Shown: positions 42,806 to 51,365 of the stretch, one piece after another
Layout of the letters: each line of letters starts with the position of its first letter
Numbering within the stretch: the first letter of the stretch is position 1
Source: JARIHC01 sp035546975
GTDB lineage: Bacteria; Patescibacteriota; Saccharimonadia; Saccharimonadales; UBA4665
Assembly (NCBI GenBank): GCA_035546975.1
Contig: DASZVS010000005.1
Coordinates: forward strand, 1 to 53,883
DNA: 53,883 bases
Direction of reading: 5' to 3'
Translations under genes and position numbers: made by a program
Notes under the pieces: model-generated
What the model was told of the DNA's origin: nothing
Seen by the model: only the letters and a program-made list of their open reading frames with translations
The model's database searches: none

Positions 42806-43515
42806 TACTGCGTACCTCCGCTGGCGGTTGCCGGCGCCGGTTCAAACAGGTCTGTAGACGGACTGCCACCGAGCCGGTTCGGCGTACCGCTTGGTACCAC
42901 GAGGGTCACGTTCTGCGTGATGTCAAAGATTGTCTTATCGTATGACGCTGTAATGGTATACGCTGCCGGTTGCGCCGATTTACCGCCTGTACTGCTACCG
43001 TTCAGGCTAAAGCTGCTAAGCACTACATCGCTAAATGCAGGCTGGGGAGTTGAATCGGTCCCGGTAGTAAATGTCGTAAGCTTCAAGGTATCTACATACT
43101 TGTTCACGTCTGCCAAAGTGTTTGCCGTGCCAGTTATGGAAACAGTGTTTTGGGTAAAGTCGATCTTAAAGTCCGTAATATTAACATTCGACGGCGTTAC
43201 CTGGTTCAGGTAGGTAAACAGCCTGGCAGCGGCAGGCTCTTGGTCGTGGAGCTGAGTAAGGCTTTCGAGCTGGTTCTGGACAGTCAGTATTTTAGTAATT
43301 TGCGGCTCATTTTCCAGCTTGGTGCTATACGATTTAATGTCTTTGTTCAGATCGCTCAGATGTTTCTTTTGCAAGCCGTCAACGCTCAAAAGCAACAAGA
43401 GCAGCACAATAGCGGCAATCGTTACCAGAATAGAGACGCTCGTAACCAAACGGCGCTGCCGCTCAGCCTTGATGTACTCCATTTTTACATCGGGAAGCAG
43501 GTTTAACTGAATCAT
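42805..43515 (-). CDS. pilN: Pilus assembly protein PilN
   Basis: 236 aa. The N-terminal MIQLNLLPDVKMEYIKAERQ contains the cytoplasmic INLLP-type motif that binds PilM. A helix at about 26-48 and a coiled coil with ferredoxin-like fold follow. Overlaps pilM by 4 nt (ATGA). Confidence 0.92.
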   Translation of the reverse strand: MIQLNLLPDVKMEYIKAERQRRLVTSVSILVTIAAIVLLLLLLSVDGLQKKHLSDLNKDIKSYSTKLENEPQITKILTVQNQLESLTQLHDQEPAAARLFTYLNQVTPSNVNITDFKIDFTQNTVSITGTANTLADVNKYVDTLKLTTFTTGTDSTPQPAFSDVVLSSFSLNGSSTGGKSAQPAAYTITASYDKTIFDITQNVTLVVPSGTPNRLGGSPSTDLFEPAPATASGGTQ

Positions 43516-44552
43516 GCGCTACGCTCCGCTAGTCCGACTGCCACGCCAAACTGGTTAGATATTGCAAGCAACTCGTTCTGGCGGTCTTGGCTGAACGATA
43601 CCGAACGCCAGGCGTTACCGATCTCTACGTTCACACCGAATTTATTGGCAATATACAGAGGGAATTCAGGAATAATCGAGGCGCCGCCGGTCACGATGAT
43701 GCGGTCCACTTTGGTGTCGTTATAACGAGTTTGGAAGAATTTAATCGACTTCTCTACTTCAGCAGTCAGCAGTTCCACAGTGCCGTTAATTGCCTGGAAT
43801 ACTTGCCCCTCCAGCTTTTCGCGGCTTAAGCCAAACTTGAAAACAAATTGTTCGGCCTGCTTGGCATCAACATTCAAGCCTTGGGCGGCAGCACGTATGA
43901 TTGCTTCGACGCCCGTCGGGATGCTCCGGGTTAAATGCGGGGCTTCATTAAGCATAATCACGAGGTCAGTTGAACGGTGACCGATATCAAGTAAGAGCTG
44001 GGCTCCCGGTTCCTTGACACTGAGCGCCCGTGCCATCGCCAGGTTGTCCGGCTCAAAAGCCACGACATTGAGGCCGATCGACTCCAGCATATCCAGCCTT
44101 CCCTCAACAAATTTATTCGGAACGCTGGTAAGAAGGATTTCTTGTTTAGTTTTATCTGCTGGCGAATCTCCAAGCAGCGACCAGTCTATCTTTGACTCCG
44201 AGAGAGGCGTAGGAATAAGCGAATCTGCCTGGAGCGGTATGGCTTTTGCCAGTTCGCTTGGAGGCAAGCGGTCAACATCAGCTACGGTGGTAAATACGCG
44301 GTTCGACGGAATGCCGACGGCCACGTTTTTAGTCGTTACGTGCGCCTGGCTTACCAACTGGGCAATCGTTTGCGCCAGTTTTTGCTGGTCAGCCTTGGAA
44401 TCACTGAGCGCCACAGTACTATCGAGCGGTACATATGCATACTTAAGGAGCGCCTTCGGCGCGGTAGAGCCCCGCAATTCGACCAAACGGACAGCTGTGC
44501 TGCCGATATCCAGCCCGAAGAATTCCGAAGCAGAACCAAGCAGCAGGCTCAT
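43512..44552 (-). CDS. pilM: Pilus assembly actin-like protein PilM
   Basis: 346 aa. FFGLDIGSTAVRLVEL is the phosphate-1 motif of the actin/FtsA fold; LLDIGHRSTDLVIM and VTGGASIIPEFPLYI are the phosphate-2 and adenosine motifs. It binds ATP in the cytoplasm and holds PilN through its INLLP motif. It overlaps an upstream 65-codon ORF by 4 nt. Confidence 0.95.
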   Translation of the reverse strand: MSLLLGSASEFFGLDIGSTAVRLVELRGSTAPKALLKYAYVPLDSTVALSDSKADQQKLAQTIAQLVSQAHVTTKNVAVGIPSNRVFTTVADVDRLPPSELAKAIPLQADSLIPTPLSESKIDWSLLGDSPADKTKQEILLTSVPNKFVEGRLDMLESIGLNVVAFEPDNLAMARALSVKEPGAQLLLDIGHRSTDLVIMLNEAPHLTRSIPTGVEAIIRAAAQGLNVDAKQAEQFVFKFGLSREKLEGQVFQAINGTVELLTAEVEKSIKFFQTRYNDTKVDRIIVTGGASIIPEFPLYIANKFGVNVEIGNAWRSVSFSQDRQNELLAISNQFGVAVGLAERSA

Positions 44553-44746
44553 ACCGTTACCTCTTTATTCTGTATTTTTATCAGTCGCATTGCGTTGCCT
44601 TGCACCGGGTCGGCTACCCCTTTTAGCAGTGGCCGGCTCGGGCCTGTTTTATAATTCCCGTTAACCACCCGCATTATACCATAAGCGTTATCACCTATGG
44701 CGCTTGCGTAATTCTGCGACCGGTTATCGTTTGCTATCCCACCCAT
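44549..44746 (-). CDS. Small ORF coupled to pilM
   Basis: 65 aa, no recognised domain, no membrane helix. Its stop overlaps the pilM start as ATGA, the same coupling as pilM-pilN-pilO, which is the main reason to believe it. A weak AGGA site is 12 nt upstream, and TGaTACAAT lies about 30 nt before the start. Confidence 0.45.
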   Translation of the reverse strand: MGGIANDNRSQNYASAIGDNAYGIMRVVNGNYKTGPSRPLLKGVADPVQGNAMRLIKIQNKEVTV

Positions 44747-44781
44747 TTGTATCTGTTTTCCTATGCTATATCCTCATTGTA

Positions 44782-47700
44782 TCACAATACCGGCGGCAAG
44801 CTAGTTATGGCGTCATACTGTGTTGCGCCGCTATTTGGCTGCAAGATAGCCGGCGTGGAAATGTATAGCGAAGGACTATATTGGAAGACCTCGGCCGCGC
44901 AAGTAGAGGTAGTTACTTGGGTACCACCGTTGCTACAACGGGTGAATGGCGCTCTCGTAGTAGCCGGTTCGGGTGCAACCGGCGGCGCACCAGGTATGTA
45001 GTTCATGCACAAATAGTAGCCGTACGACCATTGGTTAGAGCCATCGTGATCCGAGTCTTCAAGTATTTGCGTACAATCCCTGCCGTCAGGCCATGGCGAG
45101 AAAGTCATATTGAGATTTTGGGAAGATTTAGCGCACAGATAATTATCGCTCCAAGAATTTCCATCGCCATAATTCTGTGCGCTAAAGTTAACGCACTGGG
45201 TATATCCATTCGCATACATAACGCCTAGCGGTGCCCAGCCGGAGTTTACATTACCCCAGTCGCCTACGCCCGGATTGCCGGCGTACATCGTCCAGGCGAG
45301 CCTGAGTTCACCGCTACCAGGAACGCATATATAGTTGTCGTACCAAGTATTTGCGTTCGGCTCCGAAGTCTCCTGGACTTGCGTACAGGCATAGCCTTTC
45401 GCCCCCAAGTCGGCCAAGTTATCCCAACCGTCATTAGGAACGCCCGTACCAGGGCCGTCGCCGTAACGCGTCCAAACTACACCATGGGAAGTTGGAGAAC
45501 CGCCTGGTATTCCGCCAGTTGGCGGATTCGGTTTTTCGTCGCGCAAGCTGCCAAATGTACGCCCGAAGTTAACCTGGCTAGCTACAAAGCTACCGCGTAT
45601 CAATAGCTGGTTTTTACAAGCATTAAACATGTTGTTCGGGGCCGGGGCCGATGACGATGCGGCGCCATAGCCGTTTCCGCCAGTCGTGGCATTATCGCAG
45701 GTGTATATTTTGTGATCGCTTATATATTCACCGTCGAGCCTTGTTACGCCCGGATCAATATAGATATTGCCAGTAGCATGCACGACATACGACGGCGCGT
45801 TAGCTACGGCCGTATTGTTGGCATAGGTGATGTTGCCCGTGATTCGGACATCACCATTTACAAATAGAGACTGGCTGCCGGAGAAATTCGTTATCCCTGA
45901 TTGTGGATATGGCCCCGCTTGGTAAGAAGTGCCGGATGGCGGCGAAGCCGTTGGCAGGCAGTGGCTACCACCTGGATCATAATTACCGCCAAGAGATGGG
46001 CTTTCCTTACTCGTACTAATATCGGCAGCGTTGGTATTCGCGAACGTAAGCCCCGTCTGTGACCTCGAAATAGTCGTTTGGGCGCTTGCGAAACCGGTGA
46101 TCTTCACTAGAGCCAAAGCACTTAAAGTAGAGCCTGCGCCCCGGTCGGTACCGTACGCATCCGGGTTAGGATCGTTATCGTTCCAACCGGCCAGCAAGCC
46201 GCCGCCTGTACATGTGCCACCGCCGCTACTGAAGCTGCCGCCGGCCGAGACACTGTTGTACGCCTTATAATACGGCTCATTCACAACCGTCACACAATGG
46301 TGGTCACCCGTGGTAGTAAGGCCTGTCGGAACAACGTTGCCGTTTGTGCCTACCCAGCCGGTATTATAGCCACCAGTAAAGTCAATCTCAGCGCAATACT
46401 GGTCGCCGGCATTAGGCGATGGCACTGGATACGAGCCATTGAGCGTATAACCCGGCGGCGCCGGATTGCCCGGACCCCATGGCCCGCTGGAGTATATTAT
46501 TCCTGTTGGGTATGTCTTGCCGCCGCCATATGGTTGTGCCGAGAAATAGCTCTGGGTTGGGACAGTTGCTGCCACGCCAGAATCGTTTTCTATATATGTT
46601 TGATAGCTTACCGATCCCGGGTTCTCCGATGTCCCGGCAGGATCAGATTGGGCATGCGGTATGACGGTGAAAGGATAGTAGAGTACTGTCGAGCCCGTAC
46701 ACGATCCTCCTCCCGGCCATAAGTTATATCCGTAATCAGGATAGAACGATACGTTCGCCGCCGCCGGCACCGAGAATGTCACTTGCGGCGCCTCCCCTGG
46801 GTATACGTCAAAGCCAAGCGAGTGCGTTCCGCCGGAGCCGGTAAGTGCTGGATCTACAAGACGCAGAACGCCGCTATTAGTAAACGTAACCGTTACATTC
46901 ATCTGGCTGCCCGGCGTACCCGTTACGATGCCGCCGGGCCCGTTGCCGGTAATCGAATTAACGTAGCACGATGCCTCATGGCAATCAGGACTTTGCTGGA
47001 CGGGCCCATGCGTTTGGACGGCCGGGCTGTCTATATTCGCCCAGTTATTATCGGTGGTAAGGTACTGCCGCTGTGTCGTATAGGTGTAATACGGCCCCGT
47101 AAAGCTCAAGTGCCATTGTTTATCCACTTTATTAGTAGACCCGCCGCTATGGTCCTGATTATCCGGCACCCCCGCACTGACCGGCCCCCCCGTATCGACG
47201 TTATTGGCTCCATTCGTCGTAACCAAAGTACGCGTTGCATGGTCTATGGTCTTCGTATGCTTGTTCCCGCTGCTGTCAGTCCATGTATCTGTCGTTGTAT
47301 AGTCGCCGTAGTTATAAATATCTAGCAGCGTACAGGTTGCCGTACCCGTGCAATCAGTATCACACCCCTGCTGGTGGCAGGCTGGACAGCCGGGAGTACC
47401 ACTACACTCCGTGCATACTACTATGTGTCCTGGCGGTTCGTGATACACCAGCACAAAGCTGGCAGTCGCGCCGTTTGCCGGCGACACTACCTGCGGGTTA
47501 CCGCTACTGATTTGTCCCCCATTAGCACTCTGGGCTTCTGCAGGCGGCAACCCTCCGCCGCCATTTCCTGGATGGAACGCCTGAACTGTCCAGTATCCCG
47601 CACTCGGATTTGCCCCCTGCGCCAAATTAAAGCTAGGCCGTCCGTTCGGATAGACAGCAAATTTCTGATACGGGTTAGTCAGATTTGCCCCTTGCTCTAT

Positions 47701-48168
47701 GCGGTAACTGTAATCGCAATCCAACTCCCAATAGCTACCACCTTGATCTGGCGTCTTACCGTTATTTCCAAGGACTATGCCAACGCCGGTATTCGGACAG
47801 TTTCCTCCCGTAGAGATACCACGGGGAGTAAATGACTTGTGGTCGTCACGCGTTCCAGTATAAAGATTGTATAAGTTATCGCCGCCATTGCCGCTCGGGT
47901 TAAAAGTTCCGTTACTGTTCGAATAAGACGGAAGCTGCGTATCAACTGTTATATTGGTACTGCCAAAGTTTGCATTGTTATCCGGGTTACCGTTTGCGTC
48001 TACAGCCTGCACACCCACTGCGAGGCCTGCAAAGTCATGCACGTTGCCGCTGGTAACGCCGCAGTCAGCGTACGCTTTCCCGCCCGTAACGAAAAAACCG
48101 CCCAGTAACACGAAGGCAAAAACCATCAGCACTTTAACTTTCAGGCTAAGCTGAAGGTTAAATGCCAT
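44782..48168 (-). CDS. Large secreted Cys-rich protein, candidate pilus-associated adhesin
   Basis: About 1128 aa from ATG 48168, which puts the signal peptide (LQLSLKVKVLMVFAFVLLGG, cut near AYA-DC) at the N-terminus; longer in-frame starts at 48198 (ATG) and 48201 (TTG) exist. The mature protein is Gly/Asn/Tyr/Cys-rich with a Cys cluster (VVCTECSGTPGCPACHQQGC), beta-rich repeats, a parallel-beta section (FVNGDVRITGNITYANNT) and three C-terminal repeats around CTQVQE...WYDNYICVPG. No anchor is visible. Its place directly ahead of pilM and behind a SurA-like chaperone suggests a PilY1-like tip adhesin; this is inference. Confidence 0.85.
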   Translation of the reverse strand: MAFNLQLSLKVKVLMVFAFVLLGGFFVTGGKAYADCGVTSGNVHDFAGLAVGVQAVDANGNPDNNANFGSTNITVDTQLPSYSNSNGTFNPSGNGGDNLYNLYTGTRDDHKSFTPRGISTGGNCPNTGVGIVLGNNGKTPDQGGSYWELDCDYSYRIEQGANLTNPYQKFAVYPNGRPSFNLAQGANPSAGYWTVQAFHPGNGGGGLPPAEAQSANGGQISSGNPQVVSPANGATASFVLVYHEPPGHIVVCTECSGTPGCPACHQQGCDTDCTGTATCTLLDIYNYGDYTTTDTWTDSSGNKHTKTIDHATRTLVTTNGANNVDTGGPVSAGVPDNQDHSGGSTNKVDKQWHLSFTGPYYTYTTQRQYLTTDNNWANIDSPAVQTHGPVQQSPDCHEASCYVNSITGNGPGGIVTGTPGSQMNVTVTFTNSGVLRLVDPALTGSGGTHSLGFDVYPGEAPQVTFSVPAAANVSFYPDYGYNLWPGGGSCTGSTVLYYPFTVIPHAQSDPAGTSENPGSVSYQTYIENDSGVAATVPTQSYFSAQPYGGGKTYPTGIIYSSGPWGPGNPAPPGYTLNGSYPVPSPNAGDQYCAEIDFTGGYNTGWVGTNGNVVPTGLTTTGDHHCVTVVNEPYYKAYNSVSAGGSFSSGGGTCTGGGLLAGWNDNDPNPDAYGTDRGAGSTLSALALVKITGFASAQTTISRSQTGLTFANTNAADISTSKESPSLGGNYDPGGSHCLPTASPPSGTSYQAGPYPQSGITNFSGSQSLFVNGDVRITGNITYANNTAVANAPSYVVHATGNIYIDPGVTRLDGEYISDHKIYTCDNATTGGNGYGAASSSAPAPNNMFNACKNQLLIRGSFVASQVNFGRTFGSLRDEKPNPPTGGIPGGSPTSHGVVWTRYGDGPGTGVPNDGWDNLADLGAKGYACTQVQETSEPNANTWYDNYICVPGSGELRLAWTMYAGNPGVGDWGNVNSGWAPLGVMYANGYTQCVNFSAQNYGDGNSWSDNYLCAKSSQNLNMTFSPWPDGRDCTQILEDSDHDGSNQWSYGYYLCMNYIPGAPPVAPEPATTRAPFTRCSNGGTQVTTSTCAAEVFQYSPSLYISTPAILQPNSGATQYDAITSLPPVL

Positions 48169-49150
48169 AGTAGACTGACCCCATCTTCTTCTCGGCATCA
48201 ACTACTTTCGTATGCGCATCGACTACCTTACCAGCCTGCGTAATGTTTACGAAGTAGTAATAGCCGGGGGTGTAGTCCTGCGATGATGTCGGTTTGAGCA
48301 CAGTAGGCACATTACCGCTGCGCACACCGCTCAATACGGGCTTCGACTGGGTAATCACATACTTATATATATCCGGATAATAAATCTGCGACTGCAAATT
48401 GCTGGACTGCGACGGGCCGAACTGGCTCATACCGGCTATAAAGCCAAGCTTATTCATAGTCCTTAGCTGGGCGTTTAACTGGTTAGCAGATGCCGGATTT
48501 TGCTTATATTTGTTATAAAAGGCCTCAGCCTGCTGATGGGCATACTGCTGGTCTTGCTTAATAAGCGTCGGATTGCCGAAGCCGGAAACAGGCGTTATTC
48601 CTTGAGGTGCGGGTGAAATCCTTGCACTGTAATCAAATACGAATTCCTGCCCTGCGTACCCGCCCTGCTGGTTCCGCTGATAAGCCTGGGTCAACGCATT
48701 ATTGAATTGCACCAAGTCAACATACTGCTTTTCGGCGTCCGTGGTAGCGCCTGGCAGCTTAGCAACCACTTTGAGCTCGTCTGCGGTCGGCGCAATCCCC
48801 TCTTTTTTAGCTGCAATTTCCGTCTTATATAAGCTATAGATGTTTTTAGCATTACTCTGCTTGCTCTGGCCGTTTTGCTTAGAAGCATAGGTTGCCATTT
48901 CGGAAATGGTCTTCTTGGAGTAATTTTTGCCGTCTATGCGGAAAGCGACATTCCGGTGGCTGAAGTCTTTGGCAAAGATAACCAAGGCAGCAACGATAAT
49001 AACTGCCACCACAAGCATCACGAACCGCTGCAAAATCTCTTTTTTCGACATACGTGTCAAACCCGGTAAGTGCGACGGTGATTTGCCGCCGTCGCCTACC
49101 ATCGGCGCCGTGGGTTCGGGAGCTGCTGTGTTATCTGTTTTAGCCGTCAT
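48158..49150 (-). CDS. Membrane-anchored SurA/PrsA-like chaperone without PPIase domain
   Basis: 330 aa. Cytoplasmic N-terminus, one helix at about 42-62 (RFVMLVVAVIIVAALVIFA), then a SurA_N-like helical region with VAFRIDGKNYSKKTISEM and EGIAPTADELKVV. No parvulin domain follows; the C-terminal part is unique. It overlaps the large adhesin gene by 11 nt, so I infer a chaperone for that product. The parvulin protein at 28010 has the same N-terminal plan. Confidence 0.82.
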   Translation of the reverse strand: MTAKTDNTAAPEPTAPMVGDGGKSPSHLPGLTRMSKKEILQRFVMLVVAVIIVAALVIFAKDFSHRNVAFRIDGKNYSKKTISEMATYASKQNGQSKQSNAKNIYSLYKTEIAAKKEGIAPTADELKVVAKLPGATTDAEKQYVDLVQFNNALTQAYQRNQQGGYAGQEFVFDYSARISPAPQGITPVSGFGNPTLIKQDQQYAHQQAEAFYNKYKQNPASANQLNAQLRTMNKLGFIAGMSQFGPSQSSNLQSQIYYPDIYKYVITQSKPVLSGVRSGNVPTVLKPTSSQDYTPGYYYFVNITQAGKVVDAHTKVVDAEKKMGSVYYGI

Positions 49151-49193
49151 TTTGTGTATCTAATTAACTGCCCCTGCTAACTACCTTGCCCTT

Positions 49194-49222
49194 AGTATAT
49201 GAACATAAGCGCTTTACTGCAA
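49194..49222 (-). promoter_or_regulatory. Promoter at the head of the pilus locus
   Basis: Minus-strand TTGCAG (49222-49217), 17-nt spacer, TATACT (49199-49194), about 43 nt before ATG 49150. It probably drives the chaperone, adhesin and perhaps pilM. Confidence 0.6.
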
Positions 49223-49280
49223 GCCCTCTCCTGCCATATGTGGAACAATAGTTTATGCAGGCAGGGTTAACCCGCCCGGC

Positions 49281-50774
49281 TTAATGGCCGACAGCTACTA
49301 CTGGTTCGCCGTGGCTAGGGTCGTTTTTAGCCTTTTGCTCGTGAATGATGAAGGTTGCGATCAGGGCGGCGATGATGCCGAAGCTAGAGGCGATCAGGTA
49401 GCCGTCGTGGAAACCGTGAACAGTGGAAGCCGCGACCTGGTGTGCAGTCGGCGCGCCATGCAAGTGCAAATCAGTTATGTATTTCTTGGTACTTGAGGTT
49501 GCAATGCCGGTCAATACAGCCAGGCCGAGCGCCCCGCCAACCTGCTGCGAAGTGTTTAGCAATCCCGAAGCCAGGCCGGATTCATGATGCGGAACGCCAG
49601 AAGTTGCAGCTACGGTACCGCCAACGAACACGCCGCCCATGCCGAAGGCCATCAGCGCCAAGCCAGGTGCAACGTCACTCCAGAAAGAACCGTTAACCGG
49701 AATATGCGACAACCAGAACAAGCCGCCGGAAACGAACAGCGGCATTATCATCAGGATCGGCTTATAACCAACCCGCTGGATAACACGCGGCACATTCGTA
49801 GCCACGATGGCTATGATTACGGGCATGACCAGGAAACATAGGCCGGTCTTAACCGGCGAATAGCCAAGAATTTCTTGCATGTATAGGGTGGTGAAAAAGA
49901 AGATGGAAAACATGCCGGCAGACATACAGAACATCATCAGGTCAGCGCCAGACAGGTTGCGGATACGGAAAATACCCAGCGGCACAAGTGGGTGCTCAAC
50001 CCGGCGCTCGTTCCATATGAACGTTGCTAACGCAGCAATCGCTATACCAAAGAAAACTAGCGCGGTGGTAGAAGTCCAGCCCTTGGTCGGCGCTTCAACT
50101 AAAGCGTACACGAGCGACATCAAGCCGCCGGTCGCCAAGACTGCGCCTGGCAAGTCGAGCTCATTATGCTCGAGTGTGGAATCGTGCCGATCAAGAATGA
50201 AGAGTGCTGTGATAACCACAAGAACGCCCACGGGTACGTTTACAAAGAAGTTCCAGCGCCATGTCAGATACTGCGTCAGAATACCGCCGAGCAGTACGCC
50301 GGCAGCCGCGCCGCCAGACGCTACGGCACCCCAGACAGAAAGTGCCACGTTACGCTCATGCCCTTCCTTATACGTGACCAATACAATCGACAGTGCGGCC
50401 GGTGACATCAGCGCGCCAGCTAGCCCTTGTGCTCCGCGCGCAATGATAATCCATGCTTCGGATTGCGCCAATGCGGTGCCGAGAGATGCCAGCGTAAAAA
50501 GCGTGATGCCAGCCAGAAAGATTTTGCGCCTACCGAAGAGATCTGCTGCGCGGCCGCCAAATAACAGCAGGCCGCCAAACGTTAACGTGTACATCGTAAC
50601 AATCCATTGCAGGTTCTCCTGCGACATATTAAATGCCTTTTGGATTGCAGGCAGCGCAACGTTCACAATCGACACGTCGAGTACTACCATGAACTGTGCC
50701 AAGGCCAGCAAAACCAAAATCAGCCAGTGATTGGCTTGTTTCTTCGGCGCTCCAGATGTTTTAGCTTTAGCCAT
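49281..50774 (-). CDS. DHA2-family MFS drug efflux pump (EmrB/QacA-like)
   Basis: 497 aa with about 14 membrane helices. First helix motif ALAQFMVVLDVSIVNVALPA (motif D1), GRAADLFGRRKIF (motif A), and GILTQYLTWRWNFFVNVPVG (motif C region). It exports drugs or toxic compounds by proton antiport. AGGAG lies 9 nt before the ATG. It diverges from a marR gene with a shared palindromic operator, so it is very likely repressed by that regulator. Confidence 0.94.
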   Translation of the reverse strand: MAKAKTSGAPKKQANHWLILVLLALAQFMVVLDVSIVNVALPAIQKAFNMSQENLQWIVTMYTLTFGGLLLFGGRAADLFGRRKIFLAGITLFTLASLGTALAQSEAWIIIARGAQGLAGALMSPAALSIVLVTYKEGHERNVALSVWGAVASGGAAAGVLLGGILTQYLTWRWNFFVNVPVGVLVVITALFILDRHDSTLEHNELDLPGAVLATGGLMSLVYALVEAPTKGWTSTTALVFFGIAIAALATFIWNERRVEHPLVPLGIFRIRNLSGADLMMFCMSAGMFSIFFFTTLYMQEILGYSPVKTGLCFLVMPVIIAIVATNVPRVIQRVGYKPILMIMPLFVSGGLFWLSHIPVNGSFWSDVAPGLALMAFGMGGVFVGGTVAATSGVPHHESGLASGLLNTSQQVGGALGLAVLTGIATSSTKKYITDLHLHGAPTAHQVAASTVHGFHDGYLIASSFGIIAALIATFIIHEQKAKNDPSHGEPVVAVGH

Positions 50775-50847
50775 ATATAAGATCTCCTCTCATTCGACTT
50801 GTGTTTCTTTCAGTCATCTCTTAGAATAAAAGTACAAAATCATTGTA

Positions 50848-50866
50848 ATAGTCAATTATTGACTAT
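50848..50866. promoter_or_regulatory. MarR-type operator between divergent genes
   Basis: Perfect palindrome ATAGTCAA-TTA-TTGACTAT. TTGACT is present on both strands and could be the -35 of either divergent promoter, so binding would block both. A further half-site GTCAACTAT follows at once. Confidence 0.75.
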
Positions 50867-50897
50867 GTCAACTATTTTAATAATTGTGAGTGGAAAA

Positions 50898-51317
50898 ATG
50901 GCTCGGACATCCTCATTTGAAGAAGCATACATGGTGCTCATTAAGTTTTTAATGCTCTCTAAACACCGGGTTATTGAGCTTGGTTCAGAGTATGATTTGA
51001 CCGCCATGCAGACCATGACGCTCTTCCTCCTCGATGAGCCCCGCCCCATGTTACGGTTTAAAAAGGTCTTTAACTGCGACGCCTCGAACGTAACCGGTAT
51101 CATTGACGGTTTGGAGCACAAAAAACTGGTTTCGCGTTATGAAAACCCGGATGACCGGCGTATCAAAATGGTAAAGCTTGAAGAACAAGGCGAAACGGTC
51201 CGCTCTGCCCTCCTACAAAAACTCGGCCATCAGGATGGTCCTATATTATCCAGGCTAGACCCCGGCGAATTCCGGACATTTATAACACTCCTTCGGAAAG
51301 TTACCCAAGAAGCGTAA
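50898..51317 (+). CDS. MarR-family transcriptional regulator
   Basis: 139 aa from ATG 50898, just after TGGA; the in-frame ATG at 50865 is inside the operator palindrome and unlikely. Winged-helix core: YDLTAMQTMTLFLLDE, DASNVTGIIDGLEHKKLVSR (recognition helix) and the wing ENPDDRRIKMVKLEEQG with the typical D-x-R motif. It should repress itself and the divergent pump, and release on ligand binding. The MMPL gene follows by 48 nt. Confidence 0.93.
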   Translation: MARTSSFEEAYMVLIKFLMLSKHRVIELGSEYDLTAMQTMTLFLLDEPRPMLRFKKVFNCDASNVTGIIDGLEHKKLVSRYENPDDRRIKMVKLEEQGETVRSALLQKLGHQDGPILSRLDPGEFRTFITLLRKVTQEA

Positions 51318-51365
51318 TTTAAGGGCTTTAGATTTCGCCCGGCATATTTTATAGTGGAACGAGTT

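Noticed and set aside
50799..50897. Longer N-terminus of the MarR protein
   Set aside because: The extension runs through the operator palindrome and promoter and is unlike MarR proteins.
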